A stretch of DNA of 64,000 bases from assembly GCF_000746025.2 (NCBI RefSeq), contig NZ_CP045798.1, positions 3,145,501 to 3,209,500 on the forward strand, given 5' to 3'. The notes beneath the pieces are model-generated. The model had not been told where the DNA came from. It saw only the letters and a program-made list of their open reading frames with translations, and searched no databases. The stretch's first letter is position 1. Every line of letters begins with the position of its first letter. This document shows positions 1-7,962 of the stretch, piece after piece. The position numbers and the translations under genes are program-made. The DNA comes from Thermanaerosceptrum fracticalcis (lineage in GTDB: Bacteria > Bacillota > Peptococcia > DRI-13).

Positions 1-1357
1 CAAAATAGACTTGGATCAACTGCTCGCAACAGCGGATCCGACAACCGGCGTTGAAGAAGTACCTTATCACTTCGCAGAGGGAGGGGGCTTGTTCGGCGCC
101 TTCTTTATTGCACTCCCAAGAGGCATAACAAAGAAGGGTCTTCGCTGTAAACAAGAGCTCCACATGTGCGAAATGAGCTGTTTCAGACTGAGCATAGCAA
201 GATGTTAAACCAAGATTCTGTTTAGCGGTGCGGTAAAAAACTTCTATTCTCCATCGTTTAACATAGGCAGTTGCAGCTTCTTCCGGCGTATCTACGCGAT
301 TGCTTATCAGGAGATACGCATCCTTGAAGGTTGCTGGGCATTCTTCCTCCGGAAGAACTATGCTGCCCTCGACAGCCTGCTTCTCATAAGTGGCTGCAAT
401 GGCAGCTATGGGTAAAAAACGTTGTCTAGTAATGGGTTTTCCCTTGCGTGTTAAGGTCTCATAGGGCATTTTGATGTAAATGTCCGGAATACTGAGAACC
501 GATTCTTTGCCAAGGACCCGAAGCTGGGAATAAACTTCTCGCAGCAGTTGCTTCGGATTAAGTTTAATGTAGCGTTCCTTTCCTAGTACCGGGTCGTAGA
601 TTTTCCTGAATAGCGCTGTGTTACGTTTGGCTTTGGTAACCCAGTCAAAATTTTGACCCATCAGCCAGTTCAGGAACTTTTTACACAAAAACCAGCGATC
701 CATGGCTACCCATAGTCTGGCCTTGTTCAGCTGACGAGCCTCTGCGAGCATCTGTTTAGCAAGATCAAGCTTGCTTTGTTTTTCATTCTCCTGACCGGTT
801 TTAACCCAAAAGCGCCATAACATGGGATATTCAAGACCATTCTTTAAGATAGCCAGGGTCGACACAAGATTAATACACCATACATGGCGCTTATCCGAAC
901 TGTCAAAGAGCCAACAGAGAAAGGGGATTTTTTTACCGTGAGGATGCTCAATTTTGGTATCGTCTAAGGCAATGATATCGCCGTCGGTCAGCCTGCTATC
1001 CGTATTTTCTTGTAACCTGGCAAATCTGCCCAAAGAGAACCGGAGCCACTGAAAGGGCTTGGAGAGAAACCGGCTGAAGGCACTTTGAGAGATGATTTGC
1101 CCGGAAAGCAGTTGTTGTAAAAATGGAGCTTCCGTTGAAAACTTAGCATTTTGATTTGCAGAACTTGAATGATTAACAAGGCCGCAGATGTAGGCAAAAG
1201 CCAGGAGCCACGCTGGAATTCCGGAGTGTTTGCGTATTCCGGACTGGGAAAACAGCAGAGACAGGTCAAATAAATCCCAAATTGTCTTGAGTACCGGGAT
1301 TCCGGCACCTTGACCGTGATCCTTTTTTTCGAAAGTTGGTTTACACAGTTTCTTCAT
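1..1357 (-). CDS. IS4-family transposase, 3' end outside the window
   Basis: An open frame runs from the ATG at 1355-1357 to the left edge without a stop, at least 452 codons, so the C-terminus lies outside the window. It reads as a DDE transposase. A first acidic motif ALDDTKIEHPHG lies near residue 130 and a second, VAMDRWF, near residue 230. A C-terminal YVKRWRIEVFYRTAK segment fits the IS4 Y-(2)-R-(3)-E-(6)-K signature exactly and supplies the catalytic Glu. Nothing interrupts the visible part, so the copy may be active. The terminal inverted repeats of the element could not be placed; one end must lie between about 1360 and 1500. IS4 membership rests on the signature; the subgroup was not determined. 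Confidence 0.88.
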   Translation of the reverse strand, partial: MKKLCKPTFEKKDHGQGAGIPVLKTIWDLFDLSLLFSQSGIRKHSGIPAWLLAFAYICGLVNHSSSANQNAKFSTEAPFLQQLLSGQIISQSAFSRFLSKPFQWLRFSLGRFARLQENTDSRLTDGDIIALDDTKIEHPHGKKIPFLCWLFDSSDKRHVWCINLVSTLAILKNGLEYPMLWRFWVKTGQENEKQSKLDLAKQMLAEARQLNKARLWVAMDRWFLCKKFLNWLMGQNFDWVTKAKRNTALFRKIYDPVLGKERYIKLNPKQLLREVYSQLRVLGKESVLSIPDIYIKMPYETLTRKGKPITRQRFLPIAAIAATYEKQAVEGSIVLPEEECPATFKDAYLLISNRVDTPEEAATAYVKRWRIEVFYRTAKQNLGLTSCYAQSETAHFAHVELLFTAKTLLCYASWECNKEGAEQAPSLCEVIRYFFNAGCRIRCCEQLIQVYF

Positions 1358-1570
1358 CAGCATCACCCATATCGCTAGAGTGATGGTAGAAAATACCATC
1401 CAAAGCGATTATGGGGGCTTTCCGAAAAAGTCAAGCCTTTTTTGTCGAAAATTAGGATCTTTTTTAAAATATTTTTTGAGTTATCATTTTCTATTTATTT
1501 CCACCAACTGCATAACTCCTGTATAAAAAATGATATAATTTATATATCAATAATTGAGTGAGGCTGTTTT
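1358..1570. other. Intergenic region between IS4 transposase and MFS gene
   Basis: This AT-rich stretch holds a 7-bp stem (GATGGTA at 1382-1388 with TACCATC at 1394-1400) just upstream of the transposase, probably part of the IS end. A TATAAT at 1534-1539 could be the -10 of the MFS gene, but no good -35 lies 16-18 bases upstream. Confidence 0.4.
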
Positions 1571-2839
1571 ATGGCACAAAAAATACTCGGTTTTCCGGGA
1601 GATCTATCTTCTCACGCCCTCTCCTCCCTGAAACACCGCAATTTCCGGCTGTTTTGGTTCAGCCAGATGATATCCCTGATGGGGACCTGGATGCAGAATA
1701 TGGCCCAGGGCTGGCTCGTTCTTTCCCTTACCGATTCAGCCTTTAAACTGGGCCTGGCTACTGCTGTCCAGTTTACCCCCATGCTCCTGTTTTCCTTGGT
1801 GGCGGGGGCAGTGGCTGACAGGCTGCCTAAGAGACGGATGCTCATCGCCACTCAGGTGAGCTTAATGGTACCGGCTTTAATTCTGGGGATCTTAACAGTG
1901 ACCAACAGGGTACAGTACTGGCATGTTATGGTCCTGGCCGGCCTCCTGGGAACTGCCAATGCTTTTGATATGCCTGCCCGGCAATCTTTTATCGTGGAGA
2001 TGGTAGGAAAAGCCGATCTGATGAATGCCATTGCCCTGAATTCCTCCATCTTTAATGCCGCCCGTGTTGTAGGGCCTGCCTTTGCCGGGTTAACCATTGG
2101 CTGGTTCGGCATAGGGCCCTGTTTTCTTCTTAACGCTGCAAGTTTCCTGCCCATTATTATCAGCCTGACACTGATCCGGACCTCGCCTGTGGGGCAGAAA
2201 AAGGAAAAGCTTAGTGAGGCCAGGCTTTGGGAGAATATCCGGGAAGGTTTAAGTTATATACGGCAGACTCCTCTTATTTTGAGAACGATTATTCTCATGG
2301 CCCTCATGAGTATTTTTGCCCTTAACTTTAATGTGCTTACGCCTGTTTTAGCCCGCGATAACCTGGGGCAAGGTGCCGAAGGGTACGGTTATTTAATGTC
2401 GGCCATTGGCATCGGAGCCTTAATGGGAGCTCTCACACTAGCCATGATCAGTCATCATGGGCCCCGGCCAAAAATCCTGCTGGGAGGTGCTGTGGGACTC
2501 TGTACCTTTGAGGTTCTCTTAGCACTAACTACTTCTTATACGTGGGCTCTTTTACTCCTTGCTCTCACCGGCTGGTCTATGATTACTTTTACAGCTTCGG
2601 TCAATACAACCTTACAGCTCAATGTTCCTGACCATTTACGGGGAAGAATCATGAGTGTCTATGCCTTGGTTTTCGGCGGCGTACTGCCTATCGGCAGCCT
2701 CTTCAGCGGTTATGTGGCCCAGCTGTGGGGTGCGCCCCGCAGTCTGGTACTGGGTTCTCTCCTGGGGCTCTTAAGCATCATTAGTGTGGTCCACTTGGAA
2801 AGGCGGGAAGATTCCCGTACCGGCAGTAGTAGTATATAA
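1571..2839 (+). CDS. MFS transporter, EntS/MFS_3-like drug or siderophore exporter
   Basis: A 422-residue polytopic membrane protein of the major facilitator superfamily. The N-terminal pattern (LKHRNFRLFWFSQMISLMGTWMQ near residue 20, followed by the loop ADRLPKRRML near residue 85) is typical of the MFS_3/EntS group, which exports small molecules by proton antiport. About 10-12 hydrophobic segments are spread along the sequence. The loop LRGRIMSVYALVFGG near residue 355 is also characteristic. The substrate cannot be read from sequence. The ATG follows a weak GTGAGG ribosome site. The gene is monocistronic, and an IS66 copy sits 21 bases after its stop, between the gene and what was probably its terminator. 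Confidence 0.85.
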   Translation: MAQKILGFPGDLSSHALSSLKHRNFRLFWFSQMISLMGTWMQNMAQGWLVLSLTDSAFKLGLATAVQFTPMLLFSLVAGAVADRLPKRRMLIATQVSLMVPALILGILTVTNRVQYWHVMVLAGLLGTANAFDMPARQSFIVEMVGKADLMNAIALNSSIFNAARVVGPAFAGLTIGWFGIGPCFLLNAASFLPIIISLTLIRTSPVGQKKEKLSEARLWENIREGLSYIRQTPLILRTIILMALMSIFALNFNVLTPVLARDNLGQGAEGYGYLMSAIGIGALMGALTLAMISHHGPRPKILLGGAVGLCTFEVLLALTTSYTWALLLLALTGWSMITFTASVNTTLQLNVPDHLRGRIMSVYALVFGGVLPIGSLFSGYVAQLWGAPRSLVLGSLLGLLSIISVVHLERREDSRTGSSSI

Positions 2840-2945
2840 AAGCACTTAACAGACAAAAAGGTAAGCGCTTAATATCAGGGCGCATTAAGAAAAGTTAAAC
2901 CCCGGCACAGTTGACTTTGTCGTACCGGGGCATAGATACCTATAT

Positions 2946-4523
2946 TTAACAATTTTCATTATAACAATAATCAGGCAGATTCTCGGACCAAGGCATTAAG
3001 TTCTCCAGAAGCGAAGGACAATTCTTGAAGTCAAGAGCTGGCATTGTGCTGAAGATATGTACCAGATATTTAAAAATATTGAGTTTGTTAGCTTTGGCTG
3101 TCTCTACAATGCTGTAAATAACGGCACTGGCTCTGGCTCCTTTGGTTGTGTCGGCAAACAGCCAGGATTTCCTGCCGATTACAAATGGCCTAATTGCGTT
3201 CTCAGCTCGGTTGTTGGACAATTCGATTTGTCCATCTTTAAGAAATACGCCTAGTGAAGCTTTTTGGTTTAAGGAATAAGTTATGGCCTCGGCAAGTTTT
3301 GAGCCTTGGAGAGGGTTCACGGTTTCAAGCCATGACAAGTAAGCCTCAAAGATTGGCCTGGACTGTTCCTGACGCTTAAGTTTCCGTTCTTCCGGAGTAA
3401 GTTCTGTTAAATTCTTTTCTATAGCAAAAAGTTGGTTGCAATATTCAAATCCAACGGCAGCAGTAGAACCTCGGATATCTCCACCCTTAGGCAGCGCCTC
3501 CTGGTACTTGCGCCTTAGATGAGCCCAGCAGCCGCATCTGGTGACATTCTGTACCTTGTCGTATCCGCTGTAACCATCGGTCTGCAGATAGCCGCTGAAT
3601 CCCTGCAGGAAGCGACGGGCGTGTTCTCCGGAACGTGTTGGCTGGTATTCAAAAAGTATTATCGGTGGATTTCCAGTATTGCCCGAACAATACACCCACA
3701 TCCGCGAATCGGACGATGGTTTTTTCCCTTCTTCCTTAAGTACCTGAATCACACTTTCGTCCGCATGAATTACAGCCTCTTTAAGAAGACGAGATTTCAT
3801 CCTTTCCCAAAGGGGTTCGAGCCAGTCAGTTGCTGCCCGGATGATCCAATTAGCCAATGTCGCTCTGGATAAAACGATACCTTGATTAGCCCAGTCTTTT
3901 TCCTGACGGTACAGAGGCATGGCATTTACATACTTCTGATACATGGCGTAAGCTACTGACGAGGGGGAAGCAAGACTCTTCTTAATGACTGGAGCGGGAA
4001 CAGGTGCTTTTATAATCGTAGCTTCTCCTGTCTCCTTCTCGCAGCTTGCACAGACATAGTTCTCACGAACATAGCGCAGGAGTCTCGTCTGGGCCGGTAT
4101 GAACTCCAATTCCTCCCGTACAGTTTCTTTGCCGAGGATTCTCATTTTCCCGCCGCATTCCCCGCAGACACGCTTTTCTTCATCCAGCTCACAGAGAATT
4201 TCGGTCACAGGAACATTGGCTGCCAGCTCTTCTTTGGTCCGTTTGTTTTTGCGAACATGCCCGGAAACAGTAATTGTTTTAGGCTCTGGTGCGTTGCGGT
4301 CAGCCTCGGCCTCAGCTTCGTTGAAAAGAGAAGGCTGGTTTTCATCTTGGCCAAGGACATATTTTCTCTTTTCACTGGATTGCCCATACATGGCCTTTTG
4401 AAAGTTGGCAAGTATATTCGTAAGCCGATCTACATGCACTTTCAGGTCTTGCACTTGCGTTTCCAGGGATGTTATGTATGCAGTTACCTCAGGCGCTAGG
4501 CCCGTTAAATCAAATGTTCTCAT
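2946..4523 (-). CDS. tnpC: IS66 transposase TnpC
   Basis: The 525-residue DDE transposase of the IS66 element. The N-terminal 60 residues form a leucine-rich coiled coil. A zinc-binding part follows, with Cys pairs in LCELDEEKRVCGECGG and YVCASCEKE (residues about 110-165). Catalytic acidic positions are visible in HADESVIQV, LQTDGYSGYDKV and NNRAENAIRPFVIGRKSWL. Length and domain order match full-size family members. It is the last gene of the tnpA-tnpB-tnpC set, about 100 bases downstream of tnpB. Confidence 0.95.
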   Translation of the reverse strand: MRTFDLTGLAPEVTAYITSLETQVQDLKVHVDRLTNILANFQKAMYGQSSEKRKYVLGQDENQPSLFNEAEAEADRNAPEPKTITVSGHVRKNKRTKEELAANVPVTEILCELDEEKRVCGECGGKMRILGKETVREELEFIPAQTRLLRYVRENYVCASCEKETGEATIIKAPVPAPVIKKSLASPSSVAYAMYQKYVNAMPLYRQEKDWANQGIVLSRATLANWIIRAATDWLEPLWERMKSRLLKEAVIHADESVIQVLKEEGKKPSSDSRMWVYCSGNTGNPPIILFEYQPTRSGEHARRFLQGFSGYLQTDGYSGYDKVQNVTRCGCWAHLRRKYQEALPKGGDIRGSTAAVGFEYCNQLFAIEKNLTELTPEERKLKRQEQSRPIFEAYLSWLETVNPLQGSKLAEAITYSLNQKASLGVFLKDGQIELSNNRAENAIRPFVIGRKSWLFADTTKGARASAVIYSIVETAKANKLNIFKYLVHIFSTMPALDFKNCPSLLENLMPWSENLPDYCYNENC

Positions 4524-4626
4524 TTTATTTTATTATAACATAAAAAGACCCAAAAACCTAGCAAAATCAAGGTTTTGGGCCGTTTTTACAACAAAATCTT
4601 TAAATATTGTGGTCTTATTTATTTTT

Positions 4627-4989
4627 CTAGTAAAAATCTCTGGCTTTAATCTCACCAAAACCCTTAGGCGGGTCTATGGACATCCCTTCCAAGAGTAGAC
4701 TAAGCTGCCTGACCGTTATGCTTCTTACATCGGCTGGCTTTTGGGGCCATATAAACTTAGCGCCTGCACCGTCCAGCCTTTTGTAATACAAGATAAAGCC
4801 GTTGCGATCCCAGCTTAGGGCTTTTAACCGGTTGCGGTCTTTATTGCAGAATAAGAACAAATAGTTGCCGAAGGGATCCATTTTGAATTCTTGTTTCACC
4901 ATGATAGCCAGGCCATCAACGGACCTGCGTAGGTCCGTGGTTCCACAAGCTAGATAAATCCCATCATAGCTGGTGATGTCTTTCATCAT
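4627..4989 (-). CDS. tnpB: IS66 accessory protein TnpB
   Basis: A 120-residue protein with the IS66 Orf2/TnpB pattern: IYLACGTTDLRRSVDGLA near the N-terminus, then DPFGNYLFLFCNKDRNRLK and KRLDGAGAKFIWP. The family is needed for IS66 transposition, but its biochemical role is not settled. Its start codon overlaps the end of tnpA by 4 bases, indicating translational coupling. Confidence 0.94.
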   Translation of the reverse strand: MMKDITSYDGIYLACGTTDLRRSVDGLAIMVKQEFKMDPFGNYLFLFCNKDRNRLKALSWDRNGFILYYKRLDGAGAKFIWPQKPADVRSITVRQLSLLLEGMSIDPPKGFGEIKARDFY

Positions 4990-5306
4990 AAGCTATCCAC
5001 AACTTTCAGCACGTCTGCAAGCAACGCCAAGTTTAATCCGGGATCTGCATGGATGGTCCATTTGCCGCAGTTTAACTTGATTCGGCCGGCAACCTGTTCT
5101 TCTTTCGGCAACGTTACAGCAGCCCACTGCTGTTTCCCGTGTTCTATTACCATTTGATTTTTCCTGTTAACTTTGCTTGCCCAGGAAACGTACTGCCGGT
5201 ATTTGATTCCTTTTTGTTCACACCAAGCCTTTGCGGTCATTCCACTAGCTCGACATTCGGCAACCAGGACCTGCCGTTCTTTAGCGTCCATCTTATTATC
5301 CTCCAT
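4986..5306 (-). CDS. tnpA: IS66 accessory protein TnpA
   Basis: A 106-residue protein, first gene of the IS66 set. The N-terminal part (RQVLVAECRASGMTAKAWCEQKGI) looks like the helix-turn-helix typical of IS66 TnpA, followed by a short beta-rich tail. It ends in a 4-base overlap with tnpB. The role, probably binding of the element ends, is assumed from the family. Confidence 0.88.
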   Translation of the reverse strand: MEDNKMDAKERQVLVAECRASGMTAKAWCEQKGIKYRQYVSWASKVNRKNQMVIEHGKQQWAAVTLPKEEQVAGRIKLNCGKWTIHADPGLNLALLADVLKVVDSL

Positions 5307-5383
5307 TTCCGTGATTTTATGGAGATATTATGGCACGCTTGGAACCAGCCGGCCAGGCACCCTAATATTTAGCGCTTACACAA

Positions 5384-5427
5384 AAAGCCCTTGGGTGTCA
5401 AAGTCACTCAAGGGCTTTGGTTTTTTT
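5384..5427. terminator. Rho-independent terminator, probably bidirectional
   Basis: The stem AAAGCCCTTG (5384-5393) pairs with CAAGGGCTTT (5409-5418), followed by a run of seven T. On the minus strand the A-rich flank gives a poorer U-tract. It lies at the 3' end of the decayed minus-strand gene. Before IS66 inserted it would have been about 20 bases after the MFS stop. The right copy of the IS66 target duplication overlaps the foot of the stem. Confidence 0.85.
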
Positions 5428-6254
5428 AAAGAAAGCATGAAAGCTGCGCCAGTTACTAAGCATACCCACACCCAGGACCAAAAACAGGATGAGGAGCAGG
5501 ATTCCCCATTGGTAAAACCACAGCTTTACTGCTAAAAAAGCAGTGTTCATCCCATAAATGCCGGCTATGGCCTCATCCCAGGAGGTGCCTTTGCCCAGTT
5601 CCGCCAGCAGAAGAGAGAGTTTTTCTGGAGTCTGTTTTTTTCCCAGGTGGCCCAGGATTTTACCTTTTATACCCTTATTGTGAAAATACCCCTGGCTCAA
5701 CTCTTTCTGCAGGTAAAAGGGGAGTGACTGCCAGGAGGAGCCAAAGTTTGCCCTTAATAGATAATAAGTATCTATTTTGTTCTTCCAGTCTTGCTCCGGG
5801 AGAAAATCTTCATCTCTCAATAGGAGATAGTTACCAGATCTAACCTCGCTCAGGTCCACCCGTGTATCGCCGATGACCACCAGCTTCCATGAAAAGCCTG
5901 GCGGGAGCTTCCTCTCTATTTCCTCCCAGTAGCTAAGAACACTGTCCCTGATTATCTCCCTGTTTTGGGCGTTTTTTGTGATGGCCAGGTAAAAGCTGTC
6001 AGGGTTTCCATCGGTAGTGAACAATAACTCCGGGTGTAAATAAAAGAATGATTTTTCGGGAGAAAGGGTTTCATTACCTTCGTGGTCTGTCACAATTAAC
6101 TGGTACCGCAAATGGTTAAAAGGCCGGGGCACCGGTATGTCGACCGATACATCGAAGGAGTAGCTTTGTTCCCACCAGTTTATCTCCTGTTCTCTGGGTT
6201 CCTCCCCTTCCCACTGGTACTTCAGGTATATTCTAATTTAATATCAAGAGGCAT
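5404..6254 (-). pseudogene. Decayed single-pass membrane protein, peptidase-MA-like layout
   Basis: The 3' part reads as 242 residues: a beta-rich section with YQLIVTDHEGNETLSPEKSF, a helical section with LPFYLQKELSQGYF, then a C-terminal transmembrane helix near residues 205-228. Coding-like sequence continues upstream of the first usable start, but it lies in another frame (MPLDIKLEYT from 6254). One missing base near 6222 would join the two frames. No signal peptide remains. The layout resembles the C-terminal part of peptidase MA-like proteins, but no HExxH zinc motif is present, so protease activity is unlikely. The family match is tentative; the frameshift is seen directly. Confidence 0.55.
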
Positions 6255-6330
6255 TTTTTGAGAAGTGCCTGGATAATAAGGGGTCAAATCCAGGTAATTG
6301 ATGCCAAAGGTATGAATGTTACTTCTGGTG

Positions 6331-6356
6331 AAAAAAAAGCGAGTATTTTAACTCGC
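6331..6356 (-). terminator. Terminator of the small minus-strand gene
   Basis: GCGAGT (6339-6344) pairs with ACTCGC (6351-6356), and on the minus strand the hairpin is followed by eight U. It overlaps the last codons and stop of the 79-residue gene, which supports that gene as a real transcription unit. Confidence 0.8.
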
Positions 6357-6587
6357 TATTGCTTCACAATCATGACAGAAACTGATATCCAGCCTATTGA
6401 GCTGTTCCTTCACATGTTGTACATGGGCAATGGTCTCTTCGATGTGACAGAGTGGCCCTTCGTTATACTTTAATTGGATATCAGCGCAGTGGATGAGCAT
6501 ATTTTTTAGTTCTTCAATTTGTTCCAGGATATGAGAGACTTTCGTTTCCATCATCAGATAATATAAAGCATCACTTGGCTGTTTCAT
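6348..6587 (-). CDS. Small helical protein of unknown function
   Basis: A 79-residue protein, almost entirely predicted helix. Heptad-like spacing of Leu/Ile runs through residues 15-40 (VSHILEQIEELKNMLIHC) and 45-68, and His and Cys residues are scattered (C33, C47, C71, C74). A strong AGGAGG ribosome site lies 9 bases before the ATG. A TATAAT with a weak TTTATT 17 bases upstream may be the promoter, and a hairpin with a U-tract ends the unit. I do not recognise the family. The signals around it make it very likely to be expressed. Confidence 0.7.
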   Translation of the reverse strand: MKQPSDALYYLMMETKVSHILEQIEELKNMLIHCADIQLKYNEGPLCHIEETIAHVQHVKEQLNRLDISFCHDCEAIAS

Positions 6588-6973
6588 AGCAGGAACCCCT
6601 CCTTTACCTTTCTTTGTTTTTATTATATGTAATCACAATTGGGAAATAAAGCGTGAATATTCGAATAATTAAATGTTTCTTTTCACAAGCTACCTTAAAT
6701 CAGTATATAAAGATAGATTGTGAATATAAAAACATAAGTGCGGTGTTTTCTCAAAAGGATAGGGGGTTGTTTTTATCAATAAAAGCGGGTAATCTTTCGG
6801 AAATTTTAAGGTATTTTTTAATTTCAAAAGGGCTTTGCCCGGCGAAATTCTTTTAGACTTTGGGAAAACAGGATTGTGAATATTCTTCACAAATAACAGG
6901 ATTTTAGTTATATTAGGGCGAATAATGTTTTAATGTTATGGACTTCACAATAAGTGGTAAAAGGAGTACGGCC
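6588..6973. promoter_or_regulatory. Regulatory region rich in TTGTGAA motifs, with one palindrome
   Basis: No convincing gene lies here; short frames on both strands lack ribosome sites and similarity. TTGTGAA or its complement occurs at 6682-6688, 6718-6724, 6874-6880, 6886-6892 and 6944-6950. The middle pair forms a perfect palindrome, TTGTGAA-N5-TTCACAA (6874-6892). The half-site equals that of the redox repressor Rex in many bacteria, but the usual Rex spacer is 4, not 5. The motif recurs at 7767-7773 and 7937-7943 beside the acyl-CoA dehydrogenase promoter. Confidence 0.5.
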
Positions 6974-7677
6974 ATGTTAGTCAGTGAGTTAATGGAAGCC
7001 GTTTTAACGGGGGTACGATTTTCCTGGATGAAGTAGGTGATATGCCTTTAAACATGCAGAGTAAACTGCTGCGAGTTCTTCAGGAAAAAGAAATAGAAAG
7101 GGTGGGAGGAAACAAACCCATAAAAGTCAATGTACGGGTGATTGCAGCGACTAACCGCATGCTGGAAGAACTCATCCGGCAGGAAAAAATTCAGGTCTGA
7201 CCTTTACTACCGGCTTAATGTAGTCGAGCTGGTCATACCCCCTTTGCGGGAAAGAAGAGGCGATATTCCTTTACTGGTAGAGAAGCTTTTGAAAAAGATC
7301 TCCTTTGAATTGGGGCGTCCGGTTCCGGAGATTGCCAGTCAAACCATGGATATTTTTATGAACTATTCCTGGCCCGGAAATGTCCGGGAATTGGAGAACA
7401 TTCTGGAACGGGTCCTGAACTTTATGGACGGGCCGGTAGTCCAGCCTTACCACTTGCCCTTGCATATCAAAAAGCTACTGGAGAGAATAGACAGCAGGAT
7501 AATGCTTTCAACTTAAAGCTGGTAGTGGAGGAAATTGAAAAACAGGTCATCCAGCGTGCCCTGGAACGAACCAATGGCAACAGAATACAGGCCGCCAAAC
7601 TTTTGGGCATCAGCCGGGCTAATATATACCAGAAAATGGAGAAATATAAACTGCTTTCCCATGACCACTGTCTCTGA
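6974..7677 (+). pseudogene. Decayed sigma-54-dependent transcriptional activator
   Basis: The ATG at 6974 has a good ribosome site (AAAAGGAG) and begins [12 protein letters not shown], like the CBS-domain start seen in some clostridial activators. After 12 codons the sequence jumps, in another frame, to Walker B of the AAA+ domain ([13 protein letters not shown]). The Walker A motif and the GAFTGA loop, which contacts sigma-54, are therefore gone. A second frameshift lies in an A-run near 7187, before [15 protein letters not shown] third lies near 7485, before the Fis-type helix-turn-helix (AAKLLGISRANIYQKM). With one deletion and three frame breaks it cannot make a working activator. It probably once controlled the acyl-CoA dehydrogenase operon just downstream. 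Confidence 0.92.
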
Positions 7678-7699
7678 ATTGAGACAGTGTATTTTTTTT
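7666..7699 (+). terminator. Terminator of the activator remnant
   Basis: CACTGTCTC (7666-7674) pairs with GAGACAGTG (7681-7689), with an eight-T run shortly after. It overlaps the old stop codon of the activator and insulates the operon downstream. Confidence 0.9.
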
Positions 7700-7835
7700 G
7701 AGACCGTCGACCGGGCCTTTAGTGAGCACCGTTCTGCCTGGAACTGTCCTAAATTATGGATATAAGTTGTGAAAGTGTTCTTTAAGCCGCCTTGTCAAAA
7801 TCTTGGCAATCAAGGAAAGGCTAAGTTTTTCCTTA

Positions 7836-7851
7836 TGGCATGAAAATTGCA
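7836..7851 (+). promoter_or_regulatory. Sigma-54 (-24/-12) promoter of the bcd-etf operon
   Basis: TGGCATG-AAAA-TTGCA matches the sigma-54 consensus TGGCAYR-N4-TTGCW at every defined base, with GG at -24 and GC at -12. It lies about 110 bases before the acyl-CoA dehydrogenase start, so the transcript would begin near 7863 and have a leader of about 100 bases. An activator is required in this promoter class. A TTGTGAA half-site at 7767, about 65 bases upstream, could be part of an activator or repressor site. Confidence 0.88.
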
Positions 7852-7962
7852 TTGTTTAAAGAGAAATTGATGTCTGGAGAGAGCTCAAAAAAGGGGTTTC
7901 GGGGATTATTTAGGAGATAATGTGATAGTATAAACTTTCACAATAAAAAGGAGGTAAGGTAT

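Larger units (their letters stand above)
2861..5379 (-). mobile_element. Complete IS66-family insertion sequence with 8-bp target duplication
   Basis: The 2519-bp element begins GTAAGCGCTTAATAT at 2861 and ends with the imperfect reverse complement ATATTTAGCGCTTAC at 5379, the terminal sequence typical of IS66. It is flanked by a perfect 8-bp direct repeat, ACAAAAAG, at 2853-2860 and 5380-5387, the duplication length known for IS66. It carries the three standard genes tnpA, tnpB and tnpC, all on the minus strand and all open. Intact ends, matching duplications and intact genes suggest a recent insertion. Confidence 0.96.

Noticed and set aside
6653-6890. Two overlapping short frames of 66-67 codons on opposite strands
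   Set aside because: No ribosome sites, no family sequence, and both lie in a motif-rich regulatory region.
6874-6892. Definite Rex operator
   Set aside because: The half-sites match, but the 5-base spacer is one longer than the usual Rex site, so it is reported only as a motif cluster.
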